This document shows positions 13,501 to 21,318 of a stretch of 64,000 nt of DNA, one piece after another. The DNA is taken from positions 11,568,001-11,632,000 of the forward strand of contig JAYKKI010000061.1 in NCBI GenBank assembly GCA_039881145.1. Reading direction: 5' to 3'. The DNA is from Druceiella hillmani. Taxonomy: Eukaryota; Arthropoda; Insecta; Lepidoptera; Hepialidae. Position 1 is the stretch's first letter; each line of letters opens with the position of its first letter. The position numbers and the translations under genes are program-made. Under the pieces are notes generated by a model that was given only the letters and a program-made list of their open reading frames with translations, made no database searches and had not been told where the DNA came from.

Positions 13501-16500
13501 CACTCGTTGCCCCACCCAGAAAAAAAACTTGGTTGTGCCCCCCCCAGAAAAAAATTCTGTATCCGCCCTTGAAGGGGGCTATATCATAAGGGGGTCAATC
13601 CAAATTATCTTAGTGGCAAATTTAAAGATTTGTCTGCTCACGGCCTTGGGCTACGATCTGAAAGTTCACTCACCCTACTTATTCCTAAACATACCTCTAC
13701 CACTTACAAAAAATCCTTCCCTGTCCAAGCAGCAAAAATTTGGAATCACCTGGATCCTGACATCAGGAAAATCACGTCTCTAAATATTTTCAAAGATCGA
13801 ATGAAAAAGTCCTGCATCTCCTGAAACCTTTTCTTTTGTGTCTTTGCCCTTTCCTGTCTTTCCCATCCCAAATCATGTCAATATTTTATTTTCTTTTGTA
13901 TTTTTTAAATTTTTTTTTGTCTAATGTGCTATGAAGAATTTTCATTGTAAAATCTCTTACAGTCTACCAACTAAATTTCAATACAAATTGTTATGGTTGA
14001 CTGGAAGAGATTGCTCATATAGCAATAAGTCCGCGATATGTCCTATACATAAAAGTTAATAAATAAATAAATAATTAATAAGACAATCCAGGAATAAAAC
14101 TGCTGATTTCTATAACAAAATAACTAATAAAAGCTACAGGTATAGTGAAAGTTACAAATTCATCAATAGCATAATTAGCTACACTGAAGCTAGACAACTA
14201 TAACAAATTGGAAAAAATACACAGTTTTACTTACCTGAAATCCATAATTCATGATAAAAATGAAACAGATGCTTTTACATGTATAAATACCTTTTTAAGA
14301 ATAAGTTACTTACTAAAAAATACATAAAATGATTACTCAACCAACTGCTCCATGTAGTTGTAAGACCCGAACATTATCAAAAAGATGAAAATAGTCTATT
14401 TGTTTTTGGGAAAAAATCTTGCTTTTAGACTAATATAGATAGACAATTCCTGGAGAATCAGAACACGGTGAATTCAAAAAACTAATTAAATGGTAAAATT
14501 CAAATCTCAACGTCCCTCATGGCTGGGACGTAGAGGAAGACAAATAAGAATAATAATTTAAAAACAATATTACACTGGAAACCGCTAATACTATAACAGA
14601 GCTAAAAGCCACAGACTAATAGTCTGTGTAAGAGACAGACTGAAAAAGAGATGGTTAGATTATTTGTGTACAGACCTAAATAAAATGAGGTTACAAACTG
14701 GAAGAGGAAGTCACTTGATTGAGATATGTGGACTGATATTTTGGAGTAGGTCAGGACTCATAAAGTTTGCCTTGGAAAAAGAAGCTTCCATTATGAATGT
14801 CGGTATACATAGAGATATGTATTGCAAATACAAACGCTTATTAATGTTTTTTTATTCATGTGAATATATTACCTGGTATATCTTTTATAGGCATAAAAAT
14901 ATTTTGAATTTCCCAAATACTATAGATTTAGAATAATTCTATAGTTTTTCAGTAAACTTTGGGTAATCTTCTGGTATTGCTGTTTTCTTCATTATTTTGA
15001 CTTTAGCAGTTTCAGAAAATGGAGGGGAGACATACATTTTATGGATATTTTCAGTAATATCCATAGAAATATATGTTGTACAAAATTCTAAAAAATATAT
15101 ATGAAATCCTCGTAACTTGCTCATTCAGTTAATATCCCACACAACATACGAATTTTTTATTTTTTTTCTCTAAAATTTCTATACAAATATCTTTATGTGT
15201 TAATTATTAAAATGTTGTGCAATATGCTTTATTACTATGCCAAATCTCAAGGGTCAAACATTTTCTGAGAAAAACAGTTGTAACTGATGAATGCGACATG
15301 TGAGCGATTTTATAAGTATTCAGTTTTTTATCCTTTTGAGGTATGGAATTCTAAAAACAGTAGTAAAATTCTAATATATTTAGTGGTTTTTGGAACACTT
15401 GTTGAAGTCCTCAGATATCTCGTATTTGTGGTTTAAGGGGTTAAAACTGAAATTCATTAAAAATAAAGATATATCCAGAATATAAAACTTTGTGTACGAC
15501 TTCTTATATAATTACCTGAAAGTATCTATTAAATATTATATTTATATGCCCTTAATCAAACTTAACATCTCTAAGTATACTGTAACAATATATATTTTAC
15601 AATACCTTTAGAAAAACCTAAAAATATGTCTGTGAAGGTTCATTAAAATGTTGCAATATTTATTTATTCAATCAGCCATATTCAAATAGACAACTAATTA
15701 CTTTAAACATTACCACAATTATACTAATGTGTGTAATAAGTCAAAATACTTAGATTACTAAATTAACAACTTACTATTTCAGACAGTGGATTCCAGGATG
15801 TGGTGTGTGGCTAATTACTGGTCAAGATCCACCTAACACTAACAAGACAATGTCACCGACTGAGCATGATGCCAAATTACCGCATATGACAATATTCACA
15901 GAGTACGGTGATTTATCTACGGAACAGAAACTTACAATTTTTAAAAGGTAGTAGATAATCTTTATTTTAACAGTACTGCTGAAATTAACGTCTGTAAAAT
16001 GGGGATTTTCACTGACAATTTCTCCCACGAGGGCCGCACAAACCGTTGTGATATATAAACTGTCAAATCACAGAACTATATATTAAACCGCATGCAAACA
16101 TGATGAAAAATATTAGATTTCTTACGAATTTGAGTGAATTAATAAAACACCATCTTATGTGATCGCTAGTTACAAAAAAAAAGGTGTCCATTTGTTTTGT
16201 AAAAATCTGAAATTAAAAAATTCAGGAATAAGCAACATGAAGAAACAATTTCATAGTTTTTAAGCACTCAATTATACGTCATAAACATTTTTGCCAAAAA
16301 ACTATTTTTGGTTCTCATTGTGCGTTTCTGATGAAAATGTAAATTTCAAAGATCTTACGGTTCATTTTAGTAATGAACTTAAATAAAATAACGTTCTCAA
16401 AACCAGCCCTCAGTTCAATTATATTTATGGTGTACTTAACTTGCATTTAATCAGATTTTTTTTTTTGTAGACTTTGCTTCCACTTCTTTTAATTTTGGTT

Positions 16501-18418
16501 TTAAGAGAGTCAAATACCAAGTGGAATTAATTTTAAATAAGCATACATTTTTCTCATTTTTCACAAAAAATCAAAATTTTCTAATAGAGAAATATATTTT
16601 CTATAAAGTTATATTTGTCTATAGCATCACGACCATCACTGGTGCCCTCGTAAATAGTTTAAACACCCCATTGCACTTGCTGTTCAATTAATAAACCTAA
16701 GTTGAATTATAATATTCCATTGCTTGCCCATTATCAGAAAATTACCTATATAAATCTAAATCAAGTTTGTAGTTATCTAACAAGGGAATGTCTCTGGCCA
16801 TTTACTTGAATTTGTTATCCAAAATAACATCTTCTCTTGCACTACAAATCCAAATATATATTTTTATTAACTTTTTTCTTTTTGTAAAAATAATTTGCCT
16901 ATGAAATTATTACAATAAAAATTGTAGGTTACATTTACGGACTTTTTTTCGTGACTATCACTTGATCTAATGATTTATCTTGCTCAAGTTTCTTGGTTGA
17001 AATTTTTCTATAAATATCTCTCGGTGCTTTTTTAGATTTGCCCTAAACCCCCAAAGAATAGTTCACTGAAAAAAGTTAAATTATAATTATTCTCAGAAAT
17101 GGCTGCATTTTACTTGAACTTTGGATGTTAATAATTTATTACTGAACTGACAAAAAACACAACAATTTATTCCTAACAATCAAAAACGAACAAAGCAATA
17201 AAATAGGCATATGTCAATTTTATCAGCTAACAACAATTAAACAGTTCTTTCCCAATAGTGCCAACCCTAATGCAGAGTTTCAAGACATCTGCCAAAATGT
17301 AAAGTGAATCGAGGGAGAAGAATCTAAGAAATTTTGAGGCATGCAGAAAAAAAGCACTTTAAAATACAAAAAAATCACAAAACATATAGTTTTGTGATTT
17401 TTTTGTATTTTATTGCTTTTGTTGGTTTGACTATAGTCGTAAAAAATCACAAACCAATTAAAACATCTAAACTTTGTATCTCTCCTAAAAAATGCTCATT
17501 AGTTCAAGATAGTATGAATTATAGGAGACTAAAAACTAAAACAGAATAAAAAAGGTATATTAGATACAAACCTAAGATAGTTTGATACATTCACTCAGAA
17601 AGAAAAATGTATATATATTTTGTTTCGTCCGTCTTCATTTTGCTTCTTTTCAATTAAATACCGCACTTGATATTTTAGAAAAATGTTACATTCTGTGTTG
17701 TATTAAATTTAATTTTACAGCCACTATCTAGTTTTTGTTTTACAGTTCAGTTCCTTTCCAGCTTACCTACCTAAAAAAATTTTAAAAATGGTGCTATAGG
17801 TCTCAACATTGGCTGCATTGAAATTTTTACTTATTTAAACATTTTTGGATTCAAAGTGGAAGTCGAGAAATTCCAAAATTAGTGAAGCTTTTTTGTACAT
17901 AAACACAGATAGTAAATTACAACTGGCCACACAGTGACTAATAGTAACACTATAAAATGTAAAGTCCAAAAGAAAACATTTAAGTTTTGAATAAAAGAGC
18001 AAGTCACCATTCTTAAATTATACAATCAAGCCTTAAAATATTTAGGAATGATGAAGTAGATACCAATATAAGAAGAAAAGTATTATAAAACTTCATAGCT
18101 TTCTGAGAGATATTTTTTCTTGAAATGCTATTATTTATAACAAGTTGACATTGTATGATAAAATGACGAAAGGCTAAAAACAGAATTCATTAAAACATTT
18201 TCTACAAAATATATTTTATGTGGTTCATAAACAGTTAAACACAGTTTTATATTTTCAGATTCATATCATGGCCCGAATTCGAGCATTCCTCATTTCAGTC
18301 GATGATGGAAAAGATGTTGAGTGATTCCATAATATTTTCGCAAGACGAATCGGCAAAGAACGATAGTGCTTTAGAAGATAAACATGAAATTGAATCACAC
18401 AGCAATATGAATTACTAG
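1424..18418 (+). CDS. TFB2M: Mitochondrial transcription factor B2-like (dimethyladenosine transferase 2), 3' part
   Basis: TFB2M acts in the mitochondrial matrix. With mitochondrial RNA polymerase and TFAM it helps melt promoters, and it is related to KsgA-type rRNA dimethyladenosine transferases. Six coding exons are visible: 1424-1553, 2308-2447, 7945-8079, 9990-10132, 15783-15947 and 18259-18418. All have GT-AG introns and matching phases, and together encode 290 residues plus a TAG stop. Family landmarks in order are 'LKIVGTTPG' (start of the C-terminal half), 'RPVSAMFHLLFDYK' (like vertebrate 'LSVIWQLACEIK'), 'FIPWDN', 'DYLYLVNIRRKDSL' (like 'KLYLIQMIPRQNLF'), 'IIPSLEQWIPGCG' and 'LSTEQKLTIFKRFISWPEF'. 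The SAM-binding half and the mitochondrial targeting peptide must lie left of the window. The introns are unusually loaded with transposons. TFB1M is excluded because the C-terminal pattern is that of the TFB2 branch. Confidence 0.86.
2308..2447 (+). CDS. TFB2M: TFB2M coding exon
   Basis: The exon follows 'ttccaccgcag' and ends in 'TATGTG' before a GTATGT donor in phase 0. It encodes 'KNLKIVGTTPGLKLMKYL' and 'DMYVIMFPNDYV', the strand-helix-strand region expected after the promoter-binding part of the enzyme. Confidence 0.82.
4040..5030 (+). repeat. Array of diverged ~150-190-bp tandem repeats
   Basis: At least five diverged units follow one another. Each carries, in order, 'taatattgtaaatgcgaaag'-like, 'tgttgcaatggagcag'-like, 'gatgtgattttttg', 'ggtgggccggaaagtgac'-like, 'gctactttccaacctg' or 'gctactttttatcccggg', and 'aaatctcatcctaacta'. 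The 'aaatgcgaaag ... gctactttttatcccg' type of unit is a dispersed and sometimes tandem repeat in many arthropod genomes. No coding sequence is present. A related fragment lies at about 35000-35110. Confidence 0.7.
5320..6130 (+). mobile_element. Degenerate mariner transposase copy
   Basis: Read on the plus strand through several frameshifts and stops, this segment resembles mariner transposase in order. It shows a helix-turn-helix part like 'LATELGCSHGTVENYLRHL' (about 5390-5450), 'EEEKWVLYINHNQK' (like 'GDEKWVLYDN', with the first catalytic Asp replaced), 'VYCQQLDHLKQ', and 'FFLHHNAHPHIAK' (like 'FHHDNARPHTAK', second catalytic Asp lost). The longest open piece starts at 5747. Both catalytic Asp losses and the broken frame show it is dead. 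I could not fix its terminal inverted repeats. Confidence 0.78.
6378..7621 (-). mobile_element. Mariner element with long inverted arms and broken transposase
   Basis: The ends are matching terminal inverted repeats, 'TACCTTCTGATCAAAAAGTA' on the left and the complement of 'TACCTTCTGACCAAAAAGTA' on the right, with the outer TA as target duplication. Homology between the ends runs about 200 bp inward. On the minus strand the transposase starts at 7451 (MSNLIEQRVCLKF) with an intact N-terminal helix-turn-helix to about 7152. It then decays: 'SDETWVYEYD' is visible, the second motif reads 'LLQNNAPTH' (Asp changed to Asn), and 'SPDMASCDFSLFPRLKLP' survives near 6610. After that the expected C-terminus is replaced by a second, inverted copy of the element's own 5' end. 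Confidence 0.85.
7945..8079 (+). CDS. TFB2M: TFB2M coding exon
   Basis: The acceptor is 'atatttttcag' and the donor GTAACA, phase 0 at both ends, giving 45 codons. It encodes 'KHRPVSAMFHLLFDYKSML' and 'PRKDFIPWDN', the strongest family signature in the window. Confidence 0.86.
8711..9100 (-). other. Unassigned 129-codon open frame with an ACAT microsatellite
   Basis: This open frame, in the intron between TFB2M exons 7945-8079 and 9990-10132, spans a short (ACAT)n-like run at about 8921-8946. I recognise no family in it and see no splice signals or promoter that would make it a gene. It is probably a chance frame in repeat-derived DNA. The surrounding intron (8080-9989) otherwise shows nothing I can name. 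Confidence 0.2.
9782..9832. repeat. Perfect 22-bp hairpin, 7-nt loop
   Basis: The arms 9782-9803 and 9811-9832 are exact reverse complements and begin 'acaagttttatttgc'. The loop is 'ggggtaa'. The hairpin lies in a TFB2M intron and is one of five similar short inverted repeats in the window. Confidence 0.9.
9990..10132 (+). CDS. TFB2M: TFB2M coding exon
   Basis: The acceptor is 'ctacctttttag' and the donor GTAAGT, ending in phase 2. It encodes 'PIDKDYLYLVNIRRKDSL' and ends 'RIIPSLE', with the Glu codon split across the next intron. Confidence 0.85.
10690..10985 (-). other. LTR-like or first-exon-like segment with TATA box
   Basis: On the minus strand a TATAAAAGCC box (10958-10967) is followed about 40 bp on by an ATG at 10918. 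A 40-codon open frame starting 'MDTGRGDAFG' runs to a possible GTAAAT donor after 10798. A little further come 'aaataag' and, at about 10720, 'taacggggcaccgaaag'. A TATAAAAGCC start, purine-rich GC-richer body, AATAAR and 'ACGGGGCACCGAAAG'-like end resemble a gypsy-type LTR, so a solo LTR is my first reading. A short host first exon is the alternative. The region stands out as GC-richer than its surroundings. Confidence 0.35.
11425..11675 (+). repeat. Five-copy 52-bp tandem repeat
   Basis: Units begin at 11425, 11477, 11529, 11581 and 11633, each with 'aaaaccagctac' then 'tagaattaacattttattc' and 'agtatgtcaattataac'. The first four differ by only one or two bases. The fifth decays towards its end. 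The array lies in the 5.6-kb TFB2M intron and its near identity points to recent expansion. Confidence 0.95.
12181..12225. repeat. Perfect 20-bp hairpin, 5-nt loop
   Basis: The arms 12181-12200 and 12206-12225 are exact complements, 'attacac', eight T and 'aatgc' against its reverse, with loop 'tcttt'. It lies in a TFB2M intron. Confidence 0.9.
12390..13010 (+). mobile_element. LINE reverse transcriptase fragment (fingers/palm start)
   Basis: An open piece at 12507-12704 contains 'FEEMQQIIKILHNKKASGSD' followed by 'GIKAECLK', matching the 'VxxAIxxLKNNKAPGxDGIPAELLK' motif at the start of LINE reverse transcriptases. After a stop and frameshifts come 'LDFKLGLNIPIFKK' (like 'WxxGxIxPIYKKGD'), 'NIKAMTLLN'-like and 'KYQWSFG'-like pieces in other frames. 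The fragment is dead. The tail at 14470-14800 could be the other end of the same old insertion, split by later ones. Confidence 0.75.
13207..13571. mobile_element. hAT-type MITE with 8-bp target duplication
   Basis: The element is bounded by an identical 8-bp direct repeat, 'aagggggc', at 13199-13206 and 13572-13579. Its ends are inverted repeats, CATAGGCGGATTCA on the left and, as reverse complement on the right, CAAGGGCGGATACA. Just inside lie runs of G ('gggtggggggcac') and C ('gtgccccccccag'). An 8-bp duplication and a (C/T)AGGGGCGGAT-like end are hallmarks of hAT transposons. The 365-bp length and lack of a transposase make it a non-autonomous copy. Confidence 0.85.
13585..14080 (+). mobile_element. 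3' end of a CR1/jockey-like LINE with (AATA)n tail
   Basis: Frame 13630-13824 contains 'LTLLIPKHTSTTYKKSF', 'VQAAKIWNHLDPDIRK' and 'SLNIFKDRMKK'. This fits the conserved C-terminal tail 'LxIPRxRTxxxxxSFxxxxxxxWNxLPxxIRxxxSxxxFKxxLK' of CR1/L2/jockey reverse transcriptases, with a proper stop at 13824. It is followed by about 230 bp of untranslated sequence and ends in an AATA-type tail at about 14055-14075. It is 5'-truncated, as is typical of LINE insertion. The hAT MITE lies immediately upstream. Confidence 0.78.
14470..14800 (+). mobile_element. LINE C-terminal tail fragment
   Basis: The segment reads 'RDRLKKRWLDYLCTDLNKM' near 14630-14690, then 'SHLIEICGLIFWSR'. This matches the 'GRPKKRWxDxVxxDLxxM...DRxxWRxLV' basic tail of RTE-like LINE proteins. 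It is a broken remnant and may be the 3' end of the element whose beginning is at 12390. Confidence 0.65.
14935..15150 (+). repeat. Dispersed ~200-bp repeat, copy B
   Basis: This copy carries the same ordered blocks as copies A and C: 'tttttcagtaaacttt', 'ttcattattttgacttta', 'tatggatattttcagtaata' and 'taacttgctcattcagtta'. It follows directly on the LINE tail fragment. Confidence 0.6.
15783..15947 (+). CDS. TFB2M: TFB2M coding exon
   Basis: The acceptor is 'ttactatttcag' and the donor GTAGTA, phase 2 at both ends. It encodes 'QWIPGCGVWLI' followed by a variable stretch and 'FTEYGDLSTEQKLTIFK'. Confidence 0.84.
17361..17411. repeat. Perfect 23-bp hairpin, 5-nt loop
   Basis: The arms 17361-17383 and 17389-17411 are exact complements around the loop 'atata'. 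Weaker pairing extends outward ('aaagc' with 'gcttt'). It lies in the last TFB2M intron. Confidence 0.9.
18259..18418 (+). CDS. TFB2M: TFB2M terminal coding exon
   Basis: The acceptor is 'ttatattttcag'. It encodes 'RFISWPEFEHSSFQSMME' and a polar, acidic tail ending 'HSNMNY' and a TAG stop at 18416-18418. AATAAA-like signals follow at about 18780 and 19330. Confidence 0.84.
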
Positions 18419-20540
18419 ATTACAAAGCATAGATCAGTAGGAAGTTTGACTAGTCAAGTTTAACAATCTCCACTCTCCTAATGAAATTTACACTGTGAAA
18501 TATTAAAATGGAAACTAATTGGTCAAACAGTATTATATCTGGGATAACGCTCTATGGTCACAACTACTGAACCCTGCTCTATACCTGATCAAAGTAGGGT
18601 AGAAGGTAATAAGCAATTATGTCCAGACATAACACCTCCTCATCTCACAATGGTCCACTCCTCTCCTGACGATAGTACAATTTATTGAAAATAACAAACC
18701 TGTTCATCGCCACTTTATTCAGCTTGCTTTTGAATGAAAAAAACTGTAGAGCATCACTTTTTATGTAAGGAAAACTCACCACAAATAAACCACAACTAAA
18801 TGTTGGCCAGCACTCTCATGATCACACTTCCAGGTAGAATCTACACATTAGATTTCTACCTGCAATTCTCAAGTTAAGGGAAATATTTTTCGCATAAAAT
18901 TACAAAAACATTTTTAATATTCCACTTCACTATGACAGCTTCTTATCAGGCGTCAAATAACTATGATAATATGCAAAACTATTTATATAATTATATTTTT
19001 TTAGTTATTTCATAAATTTTTCATTCTAATATTTTGACAACAGTGTATTAAAGCAATTTTATCTCAATTTTTTTTCTGTAACAATATTTAATATATAGGA
19101 ATTTAGAATATTTATATGAATAAGATATCTTTATATCTTATTACATATACTTGGAATTTGATACAAATTTTTATTACTGAGTAAGCCATTTATGATTTCA
19201 TACATAAAAAATGAAACAAGTAAAGAAGCATAAAAAATGTATTACTTATCAGCATCACCATTCTCTAAGTTTGGTTTATTAATGAAATATACTGTTGAAA
19301 GTCAGAAATGTAATGTAATTATCATTAAGAGTAAAAATAAATTTTTACAACAGTTATGATTTTTTTTATAAATTACATTTTCAGCAAAATTTTCTGTAAT
19401 CGAGGTGCATAAAAACAATAATTTGTAATACAATAAAAAAAATTACTACACCTAATATTAGTCAGGGTTATAAAAATTTTAATAAACTTATTTTTTCATT
19501 GAACTGCCAATATCTGAATAGGCTAGTTGACTAAATTTGGGAAAGTGGTTAATACTTAACCTTAATATCTATTTAACAAAAGAAAATTATATTTTTCCAC
19601 AAATCAAATTTACAATATGTATCTTGTGTTTTAAAAAACTAATTTAAATTTACCTCGAAAATACTCTAGACTTTCATGGCATCTTGAATGATGTTACTAC
19701 TCGTAAAACAAATCAAATCAATCATGTCTATATATGCGTCTTATTTATAAGTACTGTAGTGTTGGTATTATAATTTGTTTGCTTTTATACTGATAAAAGC
19801 ACTATTAAAATGCCAAACAAATTATAATACCAAACAATGAAAATACTTAAAAAGTTTCTAAAACTTGCAAGTAGCTCATAGTTTAGTGGTGATTGTGGTT
19901 CTGTCTTAAACGCTTTTTCTATAGAAAACACAAATCGGAGCGTTAAGAAGAGTTAAGATTAAAATGTCGAATCTTTGAGCTAATACTGGTGATTACAAAT
20001 GAACAAATTAATATAACTCGCACACAATCTATTTCTAAATCTAAAGCAATTCTGATGAATTTTGCAGTCACTATTTTTACAACTTTATTGATGAAATAAT
20101 AATGTATGAGTTGAGGTTAAGTTGTTTTGGTTTTATGTTTATACTTCACAAATCTAACCTCAAAACCAGTATTAATTACCTTACAATACCTGTGTAAAAA
20201 CAGCTACTGACTGCGAAACTGAAATAATACTATTCCAAGTTATAAACATATTTTACAATCGGATATATTGGCATTGAAGTTTTAACATTTTGAAATTCTG
20301 AAGAACAAAAGCCACTATTTGACTACTAAGTGCGAATTTTGTTTGCTTTGCTAAAAACTGATTTTAGTGCAAATTGTACTTGCTTTTTAAAGTGCAATAG
20401 AGGATTGTATCCACTTGACAAAAATTGTATCAATTTGGCAAAAATTCTTAAAAACAAAAACTTAATCAAATAACCTTGTTCTGTGTATAAAACTATCAAC
20501 AAAAACATTGGTGTTTTGTGATGTAACGCTTTCTGATTGG
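18419..20540. other. TFB2M 3' flank and intergenic DNA
   Basis: The stretch downstream of the TFB2M stop holds candidate polyadenylation signals and one perfect hairpin (19762-19833). I see no other gene or recognisable transposon in it. Confidence 0.5.
19762..19833. repeat. 20-bp perfect inverted repeat with a nested hairpin
   Basis: The arms 19762-19781 and 19814-19833 ('ttggtattataatttgtttg' and its complement) are exact. The spacer starts with a second small hairpin, 'cttttat actg ataaaag'. The structure is intergenic, downstream of TFB2M. Confidence 0.9.
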
Positions 20541-20548
20541 TGTTCACT

Positions 20549-20558
20549 GTCACGTGAC
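20549..20558. promoter_or_regulatory. Palindromic GTCACGTGAC E-box next to an ATTGG box
   Basis: The 10-bp palindrome GTCACGTGAC is the consensus of the CLEAR/E-box bound by TFEB/MITF-type bHLH-zip factors. An inverted CCAAT box (ATTGG, 20536-20540) lies 8 bp before it. Such a pair is typical of promoters, but I see no clear host gene starting here. The nearest downstream coding remnant is the transposon-borne gene at 21319. It may be a chance match. Confidence 0.3.
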
Positions 20559-21318
20559 TGAATTTGTAATTTTTCCAAACTTATTTTCTAAAAATAAAAG
20601 TAATCTTTATTTTTAACAATAAATAATAGTGGTTTAATTTTTTGTGAGAATAAGAATAGGCCCGTTTCCACTAAGAATAATCTTATGGATTGTATTATTC
20701 TTAGTAGAACTTACTCTAACAAAAAAGTTACTTATAAAAAAACACGATCGACATACATCAAAGAATATGGAAATATACTTTATGGCTAATTCTAATTTTG
20801 GAAAAAAAGTGAGACTATCATTTGTCCAAGTTGTACTACTTAAATACCGGGATTATGATTTGAGTTAATAAAATATAAGTAAAATAATGTAAATTTAGAA
20901 AATATATATGTAAGTTAACTGCACAGTTAATTTTTTGTTAAGTGCTAAATCATCAAAAATGTCCCTTCCGTGAGTATGATTACTCTGACTTTGTGAGAGA
21001 GAAAAATTATAATGGCTTTCTTTTAATTTATTTGTCACTTCCAGGAATGTGCATCAATCCAGTCGTATTTTATAAATATATTGTGTGTGTATTCCAATGC
21101 TACTGGGCATAAAAAAGTAATCATCCGCCACTTTGATTCAGTTGTCAGTTTTTACCGGCATTGTAACTAAATTTGTATGTTCGTACTCGATTTAGAAATT
21201 ATGTTTCAAGATTTTGAAGACAAAAATCGCTTCCATAGACATCACTTCTATGGATCATGGATTAAAATTAATCCATGGACGTGATCGTTGACCCGAGAAA
21301 GTGACATTTGTATAGTAT

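Noticed and set aside
15822..16028. Minus-strand 68-codon frame
   Set aside because: It is antisense to a well-supported TFB2M exon.
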